From Oscillospiraceae bacterium (GTDB taxonomy: Bacteria > Bacillota > Clostridia > Oscillospirales > Ruminococcaceae), in the NCBI GenBank assembly GCA_016288755.1, contig JAEELE010000054.1, positions 1 to 34,279 of the forward strand: 34,279 nucleotides of DNA, given 5' to 3'. Position numbers and translations under genes: made by a program. This document shows positions 9,347 through 17,931 of this stretch, piece after piece. The notes under the pieces were generated by a model that was given only the letters and a program-made list of their open reading frames with translations, searched no databases and was not told where the DNA came from. Each line of letters begins with the position of its first letter. The stretch's first letter is position 1.

Positions 9347-10639
9347 TCAGAGCTCATTCCAGATGCGCTCCGGATCAAATTTTTCGACCATGCATTCGCC
9401 GTCGGTGTTGAAGACGCTGACCCGCGCGTTGACCTGCCGGATGCAGTCCGCCATCTGCGCGCGGCTCTCCGTCAGCATGACAAAGCGGATGTTGAGCTGC
9501 CGCAGCGTATCGGTGTCGGGCACCTCTCTGCCGACCGGATAGCGGTTTTCCACACTCAGCACGCCGAGCGAAGCGAAATCGGTGCAGTCAAGCCCGGTGA
9601 TGCTGCCGACCGTGCCGTGATGCGCCGCGAAGGAGACAATGCCGCAGCATTTGCCGTCCAGCAGCGGCTTTTCGCAGGAGAGGTCGTAGTCGGTCTGACC
9701 GAGCAGCGCGTGGTCGACGATGATGCGGATGAAGCTGTCTCCGGTGATCTGCTGCAGAAAGCGGTAGGGCGCCTCGCCCGCGCAGCGCAGACCGGCTTCA
9801 AAGATGCGGAAATCGCCCGTTTCGGGGTCGTGGATGCCCTGCACGAACAGGATGCCGTCCTGCATGCCGATGCTTTCGCACATGCGGAGGACGCTTTCGT
9901 TCACGCGGTCGATATAGTCCTGCGCGAACACGGAGGGGTAGATGCGCGCGATCGGTACGGTCGTGACACTGCCCTCATGCAGCGCGACGGGGTAGCGGTT
10001 GTCGATGCAGGCGAGTGCGGCTTTTCCGCCGCTGAGCGTGTAATGCGCGGTGAATTCATTGCCGCGCACGAATTCCTCGATGATGATGACGCCCTTTGCG
10101 GAGAATGCCGCTGCCTCGGGGATCCGGCGGCGCAGCTCCTCCTCGCTGTGACAGATAAAGACGCCCGAGGAGGCAGACGCATCGACGGGCTTGAGCACGA
10201 GCGGATAGCAAAGGGACTCCCAGACAGAATCCGGGAGCTCTGTGCCGGAGAAATAGGTTTTGGGGCAGGGGACGCCGCTGCGCTCGCACAGTTCGCGGAA
10301 GAGCTCCTTGCTCTCGACCGTGTCCCACTGTGCCTTGCTGCAGTAGAACGGCAGACCGTTCATTTCGCAGAGCGCCATTGCCTTGAGCAGGTTGAATTCG
10401 CTGATGCCTGCGATGATGCCGCTGATGCCCTCCTGCTTCACAATGGCGTCGAGTGCATCGAGGTCTGCGGTGCTCGTCAGATAATGCCGGTCAGCGAAGC
10501 GCTTTGCCTCGGAGCGCTCGGGCGGGTAGTAATCGGCGACGATGACCTCTGCGCCCTGTGCCTTTGCATAGCGCACAATGTCAGCCGCCCCGACGTTGGA
10601 GCCTAAAACCAGCAGCTTTTTGCCGTCATATTTTCCCAT
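9347..10639 (-). CDS. ATP-grasp ligase (first of two in the operon)
   Basis: This 430-aa protein has the pre-ATP-grasp Rossmann-like start (KKLLVLGSNVGAADIVRYA), then the carbamoyl-phosphate-synthase-type ATP-grasp domain: SKELFRELCERSGVPCP, YPLVLKPVDASASSGVF (ATP-binding Lys), IIIEEFVRGNEFTAH, and the metal-binding acidic stretch near FRIFEAGLRCAGEAP. ATP-grasp enzymes activate a carboxylate as an acyl-phosphate and join it to an amine or similar nucleophile. Next to an amino-sugar aminotransferase and a second ATP-grasp gene, a role in attaching an amino acid or other acid to the glycan precursor is plausible, but the substrate is not recognisable. It overlaps no neighbour; gaps are 33 and 21 bases. 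Confidence 0.83.
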   Translation of the reverse strand: MGKYDGKKLLVLGSNVGAADIVRYAKAQGAEVIVADYYPPERSEAKRFADRHYLTSTADLDALDAIVKQEGISGIIAGISEFNLLKAMALCEMNGLPFYCSKAQWDTVESKELFRELCERSGVPCPKTYFSGTELPDSVWESLCYPLVLKPVDASASSGVFICHSEEELRRRIPEAAAFSAKGVIIIEEFVRGNEFTAHYTLSGGKAALACIDNRYPVALHEGSVTTVPIARIYPSVFAQDYIDRVNESVLRMCESIGMQDGILFVQGIHDPETGDFRIFEAGLRCAGEAPYRFLQQITGDSFIRIIVDHALLGQTDYDLSCEKPLLDGKCCGIVSFAAHHGTVGSITGLDCTDFASLGVLSVENRYPVGREVPDTDTLRQLNIRFVMLTESRAQMADCIRQVNARVSVFNTDGECMVEKFDPERIWNEL

Positions 10640-10672
10640 GATTCTTTCCGTTTCTCTGTGAATTTATGCGCG

Positions 10673-11464
10673 TCAGCCGAAGAGCTGATCGACGATCTCC
10701 TGCGGCACGCTGTCCAGATTGATCGCTCTGCCGTTTTCGTCGTAGCCGAAGAAGGTGCCGCGGTGATTGACATTGGCACGCGCCTCGGCGCTCTTTCTGT
10801 CCAGTGCGAAGCGCACCAGATTGATGACCATTTTGCAGTCGGTGAGGAAGCTGACATGCTCGACATACCAGACATCGTTGTCGAACTGCTCCTGCCAAGT
10901 CCAGACATGCCCGAGGTTTTCGCGCGGCGGACATTCCAGACCGGGGCGCACCGCCAGCCGCTGCCGGTGATAATCACTGTAGCGGTGGGTATATTCGGGC
11001 ACGAGGGGACGCGGACCGATCAGGCTCATGTCGCCCTTCAGGATGCTCCAGAAATTCAGCAGCTCGTCGAGCGAGGTCTTGCGCAGGAATCTGCCGCAGG
11101 ACGTGACACGCTCGGCAGGCGGCAGGAGCTCGCCGTTTTCGTCGGTCTCGTTGGTCATGTTGCGGAATTTGATGATATCAAAGGGCTTGCCGTCCTTGCC
11201 GATGCGCTGCTGCTTAAAGAAGATCGGTCTGCCGAGCGTGACCGCCGTGATAATGAAGATCACGAGGTTCAGCGGCGAGGTGACGATCAGCACAAGGGCA
11301 GCGACGAGAATGTCGATCAGGCGCTTGAAGAAGTCCGCATAGAGATTGTGCGCGGGATGCACCTCACGGCAGCTCTTGTTGACCTCCCCGAGGCGCTGGT
11401 CTGCCAGATAATCGGCGAGCTCCCAGCGCTGCGCCTTTGTCAGTTTCTGTTTATCCACAGCCAC
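10673..11464 (-). CDS. Undecaprenyl-phosphate phosphoglycosyl transferase (PglC/WcaJ-type)
   Basis: The 263-aa protein has one N-terminal hydrophobic re-entrant helix (about residues 49-77, RLIDILVAALVLIVTSPLN), then GRPIFFKQQRIG, FDIIKFRNM, LRKTSLDELLNFW with the catalytic Asp133-Glu134 pair, and LKGDMSLIGPRPLVPEY. This is the monotopic phosphoglycosyl transferase family that starts repeat-unit assembly by moving a sugar-1-phosphate to undecaprenyl phosphate. The family's VRPGL segment is followed by a longer unusual tail (to residue 263) lacking the common WAQVNGR sequence. The start is GTG 11464, or GTG 11458, after AAGGAT. It sits between the two ATP-grasp genes. Confidence 0.92.
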   Translation of the reverse strand: MAVDKQKLTKAQRWELADYLADQRLGEVNKSCREVHPAHNLYADFFKRLIDILVAALVLIVTSPLNLVIFIITAVTLGRPIFFKQQRIGKDGKPFDIIKFRNMTNETDENGELLPPAERVTSCGRFLRKTSLDELLNFWSILKGDMSLIGPRPLVPEYTHRYSDYHRQRLAVRPGLECPPRENLGHVWTWQEQFDNDVWYVEHVSFLTDCKMVINLVRFALDRKSAEARANVNHRGTFFGYDENGRAINLDSVPQEIVDQLFG

Positions 11465-11506
11465 AGTATCCTTTTTTCTTATTTTCGCTGCACCGCAGCG
11501 GGCAGC

Positions 11507-12718
11507 TCACGAATCTGCGAGCTCGACGCGGATCCAGTCGTCCGGGTGATCCATCATATCGAGCATCTGCTCCATCGAATCAAAGCGCATCAGGTAGATG
11601 CCGAGCGTGGTGTTGGCGCCGACGAACGCGTGCACCGCGTCGCCGGGGCTGACGAGAATGTGATCCTCGACAATGTGCTTTTCCCGGATGCCGGGCTTGA
11701 GCACGATCTCCTTCAGGACGCCGTCGCGGTAGCTGTGCACCGCAAAGTACGACCAGAAGCCCTCCGTCTGCGGCATTTCGGGCACGGCGATCGCCTCGCC
11801 CATCGCGCCTCTGACCGCGTATTCGACCAGATCGATGCCGGTCGCATAGCGGATGACGTCGGGGATATAGTTGCCGCCGTCGCGCGGGGCGACCTCCATC
11901 AGATAGACGTTGTAATCCTTGTCGATGCGCATGTCGAAATTGTAGGTGCAGGTCTTCATATCCAGCGCGGTCAGCAGCGCCTGAATGGTGTCGTGCACCT
12001 TCTGCTGCACCTGAGGCGGCATATTGTAGGGGAACGACGCGGAGACCGGCACGAACGGATTTGTGCATTTCGGATTGAAGTGGTCGTTTGCAAAGCAGCG
12101 GAACACGAGTTTTCCGTCCACGGAGAGCCCGTCGCCCGCAATCTGATAGCCGAATTTCTCGACCCATTCCTCGACGATGATGCGCTTGCCGCGGCTCAGC
12201 GACATGGCTGCCTCCAGCAGAGCGGGCGCCTCTGCCGCAGTGTCGATCCGGCTGACGCCCTTCGAGCCGCTGGAATCGACCGGCTTGACGATGATCGGGA
12301 ACCGGAAAAAGCCGCTCTCGATATCCTTCTGTGCCTGTGTCAGATCGCTGTATCCGCGGGCGGCAGGCGTGCAGAAGCCGTGCTCTGCCAGATAGGCGCG
12401 GAACAGATCCTTGTTGCAGAGGATCTCGACGGAACGGTAGGGGCTGCCGGGCAGACCGAGCTGCTCCGCGACATAGGCGGCAGTCGGTGCGGCGGGGTCG
12501 GAGGCATAGGCGAGCACGCCGTCGATCTGCTCCTCCCTCGCGACCTTCAGCACAGCCTCCTTGTCGGTCGTGCTGACCTGATAGAAGCGGTCCGCGTGAT
12601 ACTGTCCGGGATTGTCGGGCAGGTAATCGCACAGCACCGTGAACAGCCCGAGCGACTTTGCCTTTTCGATCGCAACGATCTGCTGTGCAGAGCCGCCGAG
12701 CAACATGATCTTTTTCAA
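11507..12718 (-). CDS. ATP-grasp ligase (second of two in the operon)
   Basis: A 403-aa ATP-grasp protein starting MKKIMLLGGSAQQ, a dinucleotide-like pre-ATP-grasp fold. It continues with CNKDLFRAYLAEHG, FPIIVKPVDSSGSKGVS (ATP-binding Lys and glycine loop), KRIIVEEWVEKFGYQ, and YLMEVAPRDGGNYIPD, which supplies the Mg-binding Glu and Asn region. It is clearly related to, but diverged from, the ATP-grasp gene two places downstream. TTG 12718 is chosen because AAGGGAG lies 8 bases before it, overlapping the preceding stop; an upstream ATG at 12751 would overlap the aminotransferase. Predicted to ligate an acid to an amine, perhaps the 4-amino group made by the adjacent transaminase; this is inference. 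Confidence 0.83.
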   Translation of the reverse strand: MKKIMLLGGSAQQIVAIEKAKSLGLFTVLCDYLPDNPGQYHADRFYQVSTTDKEAVLKVAREEQIDGVLAYASDPAAPTAAYVAEQLGLPGSPYRSVEILCNKDLFRAYLAEHGFCTPAARGYSDLTQAQKDIESGFFRFPIIVKPVDSSGSKGVSRIDTAAEAPALLEAAMSLSRGKRIIVEEWVEKFGYQIAGDGLSVDGKLVFRCFANDHFNPKCTNPFVPVSASFPYNMPPQVQQKVHDTIQALLTALDMKTCTYNFDMRIDKDYNVYLMEVAPRDGGNYIPDVIRYATGIDLVEYAVRGAMGEAIAVPEMPQTEGFWSYFAVHSYRDGVLKEIVLKPGIREKHIVEDHILVSPGDAVHAFVGANTTLGIYLMRFDSMEQMLDMMDHPDDWIRVELADS

Positions 12719-12731
12719 TGGATTCGCTCCC

Positions 12732-13832
12732 TTACTTTCTGAGGATGACATCGCAGATGGTATCGACCGTTTCCGGCGTCAGCTCCGCATACATCGGCAG
12801 CGTGAGGATATTGCGGGAAATGCGCGCTGCGATCGGTGTTTCGCCGCGGAACTGCCCCTGATAGCATGCCATCTCGTTGATCGCGGGATAGAAATACTTT
12901 CTGGCGTAGATATCCTGCGCCTTGAGGCGGTCGAACACGCTGTCGCGGTCCTCGCCGAAGGTCTCCGGGTCGATCAGCACGGGGTAGTAGGCGTAATTCG
13001 GGGTGACATCCTGCTGCTCCTTGATGAGCGTGAGCCCCGGCACGCCGGAGAGCCGCTCGTGATAGCGCGCAAACGCCTGCCCTCTGGCGGCGATGCACTG
13101 TTCGATATTGCGCAGGTTGCAGATGCCCATTGCCGCGCGGAATTCGTCCATTTTCGCGTTCCCGCCGTAGGCGGTGACGTCCTCGCCGTGCAGACCGAAG
13201 TTCTTGAGCTCGTGCAGCGGCTCGCGGAGGCTTTCGTCGTGGAAGGCGATCGCGCCGCCCTCGATCGTATTGAACACCTTGGTCGCGTGGAAGGAGAACA
13301 TGGACGCATCGCCGAAGCTGCCGATGCCCTTGCCCCTGTACTTCACACCGAACGCATGTGCGGCGTCATAAACGAGCTTGAGCCCGTGCTTCTGCGCAAC
13401 GGCGCCGATCGCATCGACGTCACAGATCGAGCCGTAGACATGCACGGGGACGATCGCGGCGGTCTTTTCGGTGATCAGCGCCTCGATCTTTTCGGGGTCC
13501 ATCGTGTAGTCATCCGGCTTGATATCGCAGAAAACGGGCTTCAGACCGTTCCGCACGATGGCATGAACGGTCGAAACAAATGTGAACGGCGTGGTGATGA
13601 CCTCCGCGCCGGTGTCGCGCAGTCCCATCGCCTGAAGCACGAGCTCCAGTGCCAGATGTCCGTTGACAAACATCGCAAGCTGCGGAACGTCGAGGTATTC
13701 GATCAGGCTGTGCTGCAGTTTTTTGTAGACCGGACCCATGTTCGTCAGGTGATGACTCTCGAAGATCGGCTTGATCTCGCGGATATAGTCCTCATAGTCG
13801 GGCATGGACGATCTTGTTACCAGTATACTCAT
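12732..13832 (-). CDS. DegT/DnrJ-family sugar aminotransferase, VioA-like
   Basis: This 366-aa PLP enzyme shows the family hallmarks: LTNMGPVYKKLQ near the start, VNGHLALELVLQA, ITTPFTFVST, VHVYGSICDVD, YDAAHAFG (Asp156 binds the pyridine nitrogen) and FSFHATKVFNTIEGG with PLP lysine Lys185. The segment order resembles transaminases such as VioA that convert dTDP-4-keto-6-deoxyglucose to dTDP-4-amino-4,6-dideoxyglucose. RfbA and RfbB upstream supply just that keto sugar, and no rmlC/rmlD is present. Glutamate would be the amino donor. AAGGA lies 13 bases before the ATG, and a tiny ATG-CAA-TGA frame overlaps the start. Family certain, substrate inferred. Confidence 0.9.
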   Translation of the reverse strand: MSILVTRSSMPDYEDYIREIKPIFESHHLTNMGPVYKKLQHSLIEYLDVPQLAMFVNGHLALELVLQAMGLRDTGAEVITTPFTFVSTVHAIVRNGLKPVFCDIKPDDYTMDPEKIEALITEKTAAIVPVHVYGSICDVDAIGAVAQKHGLKLVYDAAHAFGVKYRGKGIGSFGDASMFSFHATKVFNTIEGGAIAFHDESLREPLHELKNFGLHGEDVTAYGGNAKMDEFRAAMGICNLRNIEQCIAARGQAFARYHERLSGVPGLTLIKEQQDVTPNYAYYPVLIDPETFGEDRDSVFDRLKAQDIYARKYFYPAINEMACYQGQFRGETPIAARISRNILTLPMYAELTPETVDTICDVILRK

Positions 13833-13848
13833 TGCATTGCTGTATTCC

Positions 13849-14505
13849 TTACTTCAAGGCGCCCAGCACATCCTGCCGGATGGCGTCAACGTCTCTCATT
13901 TTTCCGTCGCTGATGCACTCGACTGCACGCCAGCCCAGCTTCTGTGCACAGTAATCCGCGGCAGCGCGGCAGCTTCTCAGATAGGGGACATTGCTCTCGT
14001 GAATGTCCTTTTTCTTCTCGTCGCCGTCATATCTGCCGCTCATCAGCTTCTGACTGACCTCCGGGTCGACGCGCAGATAGATCACAGCGTCGGGTCTGGG
14101 CAGTCCGAGCTGCTGATATTCGTAGGTGAAGAGCCAGTCCAGAAAGGCGTCCCACTGCTCCTTCGGCAGCTTTGCGCACTGGTGGACGGCATTGGAGGTG
14201 GTGTAGCGGTCCGCGATGACCGTGCCGCCCTCCAGATAGAACTGCTTCCAGCTCAGATGATAGCTTGCATAGCGGTCGATCGCGAAAAAGGTCGATGCCG
14301 CGTAGGGGTTCACATCGTTCGGGTCATTGCCGAATTTGCCGTGAAGGTAGTCGTCCAGCAGCTTGGCGGCGTCGCTCCCGTAATTCGGGAAGGAGACCTG
14401 CATCACGCGCTCGCCGCGCGCCTCCAGCACCTTGCGGAGCTCTGCGGTCTGGGTCGCCTTGCCGCTGCCGTCCAGCCCTTCGATCACAATCAGTTTTCCG
14501 TTCAT
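13849..14505 (-). CDS. Thymidylate-kinase-like protein
   Basis: A 218-aa P-loop kinase of the thymidylate kinase family: MNGKLIVIEGLDGSGKATQ (Walker A with Ala in place of the usual second Thr), FPNYGSDAAKLLDDYL, the DR motif in IADRYTTSNAVHQ, and a LID-like SGRYDGDEKKKD segment. It should phosphorylate dTMP to dTDP in the cytosol. It lies inside the dTDP-sugar operon, 2 bases after rfbB and 16 before the aminotransferase, which suggests it supplies dTDP/dTTP for RfbA or recycles dTMP/dTDP. An open frame extends upstream to 14589, but the conserved protein begins at ATG 14505. It may be a paralogue of a housekeeping tmk elsewhere. Confidence 0.88.
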   Translation of the reverse strand: MNGKLIVIEGLDGSGKATQTAELRKVLEARGERVMQVSFPNYGSDAAKLLDDYLHGKFGNDPNDVNPYAASTFFAIDRYASYHLSWKQFYLEGGTVIADRYTTSNAVHQCAKLPKEQWDAFLDWLFTYEYQQLGLPRPDAVIYLRVDPEVSQKLMSGRYDGDEKKKDIHESNVPYLRSCRAAADYCAQKLGWRAVECISDGKMRDVDAIRQDVLGALK

Positions 14506-14507
14506 GT

Positions 14508-15545
14508 TTATCCGACCGGGAGCGGGTCCCTTTCTCCATACATTTTTTCGTAGTAGCTCTGATATTCGCCGGAGATGATCTCCTCCCACCAGTCGCGGTT
14601 GGCAAGATACCAGTCGATCGTCTTCTGGATGCCGTCCGCGAATTTCGTTTCGGGCAGCCAGCCGAGCTCATTGTGGATCTTGGTCGGGTCGATCGCATAG
14701 CGCATGTCGTGCCCCTTGCGGTCGGCGACATGGGTGATCAGCGATTCGGGCTTGCCGAGCTTTTCGCAGATCAGCTTCACGATGTCGATATTGCGCATCT
14801 CATTGTGCCCGCCGACATTGTAGACCTCGCCGACTCTGCCCTCATGAATGATGAGGTCGATCGCGCGGCAGTGATCCTCGACATAGAGCCAGTCGCGGAC
14901 GTTGAGACCCTCGCCGTAGACGGGCAGGGGCTTATCCGCCAGTGCGTTGATGATCATCAGCGGGATGAGCTTCTCGGGGAAGTGGTAGGGACCGTAGTTG
15001 TTGGAGCAGCGCGAGATCGTCACGGGCAGCCCGTATGTACGGTGATATGCGAGCACGAGCAGATCGGCGCCCGCCTTCGAGCTCGAATAGGGGCTCGAGG
15101 TGTGGATCGGGGTCTCCTCAGTGAAGAACAGATCGGGGCGGTCCAGCGGCAGATCGCCGTAGACCTCGTCGGTCGAGACCTGATGGTAGCGCGTGATGCC
15201 GTATTTACGGCAGGCGTCCATCAGCACCTGCGTGCCGAGAATATTGGTCGTGAGGAAGATCCCGGGGTCCTCGATCGAGCGGTCGACATGCGACTCCGCC
15301 GCGAAGTTGACGACGATATCGGGCTTTTCCTCCTCAAAGAGCCTGCAGATCGCTGTTCTGTCGCAGATATCTGCGCGCACGAAGCGGAACGCCGGGTTCT
15401 CCATGACGCTCCTGAGCGTGGAGAGATTGCCCGCATAGGTCAGCTTGTCCACACAGACGATTTTGTCGGACGGGTGGTGCTCCAGCATGTGAAACACGAA
15501 ATTCGAGCCGATGAAGCCGGCACCGCCCGTAACGAGAATGGTCAA
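14508..15545 (-). CDS. rfbB: dTDP-glucose 4,6-dehydratase
   Basis: RfbB/RmlB converts dTDP-glucose to dTDP-4-keto-6-deoxyglucose using bound NAD. The 345-aa protein has the Rossmann motif [12 protein letters not shown], the catalytic STDEVYGDL (Thr125-Asp126-Glu127), YSSSKAG (Tyr153, Lys157) and [14 protein letters not shown] substrate motifs, all expected for the family. The start is TTG 15545, overlapping the rfbA stop as TTGA, with AGGAGG 7 bases upstream. It is the second operon gene; the product can be reduced, aminated or epimerised by later genes. Confidence 0.96.
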   Translation of the reverse strand: MTILVTGGAGFIGSNFVFHMLEHHPSDKIVCVDKLTYAGNLSTLRSVMENPAFRFVRADICDRTAICRLFEEEKPDIVVNFAAESHVDRSIEDPGIFLTTNILGTQVLMDACRKYGITRYHQVSTDEVYGDLPLDRPDLFFTEETPIHTSSPYSSSKAGADLLVLAYHRTYGLPVTISRCSNNYGPYHFPEKLIPLMIINALADKPLPVYGEGLNVRDWLYVEDHCRAIDLIIHEGRVGEVYNVGGHNEMRNIDIVKLICEKLGKPESLITHVADRKGHDMRYAIDPTKIHNELGWLPETKFADGIQKTIDWYLANRDWWEEIISGEYQSYYEKMYGERDPLPVG

Positions 15546-16435
15546 TTTACTTCCTCCTCACTTTTATTCAGCAGCGAGAGCAGATACTGACCGTAGTCGG
15601 TCTGCTTCAATTCCTCGCCGCATTTTCTGAGCTGGGCATCGTCGATGAATTTTTTGCGCCACGCGATCTCCTCGATGCAGGAGATATAGAAGCCCTGCAT
15701 CTCCTGAATGGTCTTGACAAAGCCGCTCGCCTTGTGCATGCCCTTCGGGGAGCCGGTGTCAAACCATGTCACGCCGCGTCCCATCACGGTCGCATGCAGC
15801 ATGTTGCGCCGCAGATATGCGTCGTTGACGGTCGAAATCTCGACCTCGCCGCGTGCGGAGGGGCGCACCAGCTTTGCGATCTCGATGACGTTGTTGTCGT
15901 AGAAATAGAGCCCCGGAACTGCGTAATTGGACTTGGGGTGCTTGGGCTTCTCCTCGATGGAGATGACCTTGCCGGTCGCAGGGTCGAACTCGACCACGCC
16001 GAATTCACGCGGGTCCTTCATGGCACAGCCGAAAATGGCAGCGCCGCCGTTCGCGATGGAATTCATCGCCTTCTGGAGGATCGTGGACATTGCGGCGCCG
16101 TAGAACACATTGTCGCCGAGCACGAGACAGACACTGTCGTCACCGATGAACTCTTCACCGATGACAAAGGCATCGGCGAGCCCGCGGGGCTGATCCTGTA
16201 CGGCATACTGAAAGCGGACGCCGATGCGGGAGCCGTCGCCGAGGAGCTTGCGGTAGTTGTCGATATCGTGCGGTGTGGAAATGATCAGAATATCGCGGAT
16301 TTTCGCGAGCAGCAGCATGGAGAGCGGGTAATAGATCAGCGGCTTGTCATAGATCGGCAGAAGCTGCTTGCTGACACAGATGGTCGACGGATAAAGGCGG
16401 GAGCCTTTGCCGCCAGCAAGAATGATCCCCTTCAT
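15542..16435 (-). CDS. rfbA: Glucose-1-phosphate thymidylyltransferase
   Basis: RfbA/RmlA makes dTDP-glucose from dTTP and glucose-1-phosphate. The 297-aa sequence begins [18 protein letters not shown] with the nucleotidyltransferase G-x-G-x-R loop, then [44 protein letters not shown] and [15 protein letters not shown], all typical. ATG 16435 follows AGGGAGG with good spacing; a longer in-frame start at 16456 lacks one. It is the first operon gene, about 230 bases after the promoter, and a small inverted repeat (16449-16464) lies directly before its ribosome site. Confidence 0.96.
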   Translation of the reverse strand: MKGIILAGGKGSRLYPSTICVSKQLLPIYDKPLIYYPLSMLLLAKIRDILIISTPHDIDNYRKLLGDGSRIGVRFQYAVQDQPRGLADAFVIGEEFIGDDSVCLVLGDNVFYGAAMSTILQKAMNSIANGGAAIFGCAMKDPREFGVVEFDPATGKVISIEEKPKHPKSNYAVPGLYFYDNNVIEIAKLVRPSARGEVEISTVNDAYLRRNMLHATVMGRGVTWFDTGSPKGMHKASGFVKTIQEMQGFYISCIEEIAWRKKFIDDAQLRKCGEELKQTDYGQYLLSLLNKSEEEVN

Positions 16436-16448
16436 CTTAACCTCCCTG

Positions 16449-16464
16449 ACCGGCAATCACCGGT
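16449..16464 (-). other. Small hairpin before the rfbA ribosome site
   Basis: ACCGG and CCGGT (5 bp, 6-base loop) form a hairpin immediately upstream of the rfbA Shine-Dalgarno sequence in the 230-base operon leader. It is too weak for a terminator and could affect ribosome access; no further structure in the leader was recognised. Confidence 0.3.
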
Positions 16465-16671
16465 AACTGTATTATTTTCTCTCTGTATGCGCATTTTCTG
16501 TCGCTCCGGTCCGGTCAGGCGCTCTGTTTCTGACGCATGACAAGGACATCCGGCGGAAACGGACACAGCCGGGGGCGGCAGTCTGCGGGGCTGTCAGGTG
16601 CCCGTATGCAGGCTGAAATGCCGAAAAGGCTGTGCAGTTGTCGGAGCATGTAGGTTTGAAACCCCAGTCTT

Positions 16672-16700
16672 ATTGTATCACACCTAGGCTGAATTGTCAA
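16672..16700 (-). promoter_or_regulatory. Promoter of the polysaccharide operon
   Basis: On the minus strand TTGACA (16695-16700) and TACAAT (16672-16677) are separated by exactly 17 bases, a near-perfect sigma-70/SigA promoter. Transcription would start near 16665, leaving a 230-base leader before rfbA. No other such promoter was noticed within the operon. Confidence 0.85.
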
Positions 16701-16757
16701 GCGTCATACGGAAAAATGAACCTTGAAAATACAGGAAGTGCGCATTCACACGCGGTT

Positions 16758-16896
16758 TTTGTGATATTTCACAAAGAGAAAGCGCACGCGTCGACCGGTA
16801 AAAATCAGCAAATCCGGGCGGGTTGCTTTGTGCAAACTGCCGGATTCCGGCAGCGATGTGCAGGCTTTGCGGTATTTTGCCCGTTTTTTGTGCAAA
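16758..16896. promoter_or_regulatory. Candidate operator cluster upstream of the operon promoter
   Basis: Three related inverted repeats lie here: TTTGTGATATTTCACAAA (16758-16775, 7-bp arms) and TTTGTGCAAA twice (16827-16836 and 16887-16896, exactly 60 bases apart). A perfect 17-base palindrome, CTGCCGGATTCCGGCAG (16837-16853), abuts the second. The rest of the 530-base spacer 16436-16965 shows no gene. The first site resembles Crp/Fnr- or Rex-like operators without matching either spacing exactly. Confidence 0.4.
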
Positions 16897-16965
16897 TTAT
16901 CCACAGAGGATTCCGTACATCTGAGACGGCAGGATCATGCAGATGACGGTACAACTTCGCGTGCC

Positions 16966-17892
16966 TCATTTGTCCGCCGGATGCATCTGATTCAGCGCGT
17001 CGATCCGCCCGTGCAGCATCGCCAGACCCATGAAAAACAGCGTTCCCGCAAATACCTGCACCGGATACAGCAGCAGCGTCTGTTCCGGGACCAGAAAGCT
17101 CAGCAGCGACAGTGCCGCGGCAGGCGGAAGCCAGAGCCCGGTCCGCCGCATGAGCAGCAGCACCAGCAAAACGGTCACCCCGGCAGCCGGAAACTGCCGG
17201 ATTCCGAAATGCAGCGCCGGATACCGCAGCAGCGCACCGAGCGCGGCGCATCCGGTCAGCATCAGGCAGAAGGGGAGCGGCTTTCGCTGTGCCGCCGCGC
17301 CCGGTCTCCAGAATTCCGTATACGCGACCAGCAGCGGGGGCGCCGCGATCAGCCGCTGCCCGCTCTTCACCGCGAACAGAATGACCAGACAACCCAGCCC
17401 CCAACGCAGCAGCAGATCGGTCAGTGCGCGGCGGTCGGGCTTCGGCTCAGGCGTAAAGGGCTCAGGGCTTCGCAGACCGTGTGTTTCGGTCAGCAGGCGG
17501 CAGCCGATGACCGCGGCAGTCAGCAGGACCGCGGAGACCGGATAGACCGCCGAGCGCGTGCCGAGCATGACCGGCAGCACGACCGACGAGATCATCGGGG
17601 CGAAGGTCGTGCGCGAAAATGCCAGCATCAGCGAGGAAATCAGAAATGCGATGCAGAGCTGCACCGCGAGCGGCAGAGGGATCAGCAGCACAGTCGCCGT
17701 GCCGATGACAGACCCGGCGGCGAGTGAAAGGAACAGCCGCAGCGGGTCGGTATTCCACGGGTGCTTCGGTGCCGCGAGGGTTCCCGCCGCGACCGCCGCG
17801 ATCTCCGGGAAGAGAATCTCGCGCTCGCCCGAAAGCTCTGCGGCAGCGGTCATGGCGGTCACGAGCAGCACGGCGAGGGCGGGCGCAAACAT
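16966..17892 (-). CDS. Multi-pass membrane protein of unknown function
   Basis: The 308-aa protein is almost entirely hydrophobic, with roughly eight to ten membrane segments and a short charged cytosolic linker in the middle (SPEPFTPEPKPDRR). Recognisable local sequences are GEREILFPEIAAVAAGTLAAPKHPWN and FSRTTFAPMISSVVLPVMLGT. It is somewhat reminiscent of HPP-family membrane proteins, but I cannot assign a function. ATG 17892 is chosen because CAGGG lies 7 bases before it; a longer frame upstream only translates the heptamer repeat of the leader. A consensus promoter with an internal palindrome (18113-18141) drives it, suggesting tight regulation. Confidence 0.7.
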   Translation of the reverse strand: MFAPALAVLLVTAMTAAAELSGEREILFPEIAAVAAGTLAAPKHPWNTDPLRLFLSLAAGSVIGTATVLLIPLPLAVQLCIAFLISSLMLAFSRTTFAPMISSVVLPVMLGTRSAVYPVSAVLLTAAVIGCRLLTETHGLRSPEPFTPEPKPDRRALTDLLLRWGLGCLVILFAVKSGQRLIAAPPLLVAYTEFWRPGAAAQRKPLPFCLMLTGCAALGALLRYPALHFGIRQFPAAGVTVLLVLLLMRRTGLWLPPAAALSLLSFLVPEQTLLLYPVQVFAGTLFFMGLAMLHGRIDALNQMHPADK

Positions 17893-17931
17893 GTGTTTTC
17901 CCTGATTCAGAACAATCACCACCGATCTGGG

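Noticed and set aside
16515..16700. Possible leader peptide upstream of rfbA
   Set aside because: The frame begins upstream of the predicted transcription start, has no ribosome site, and shows no amino-acid run typical of attenuation.
16897..16905. TTATCCACA, a perfect DnaA box
   Set aside because: It is single, with no AT-rich unwinding region or further boxes nearby and no dnaA/dnaN genes, so an origin is not supported.
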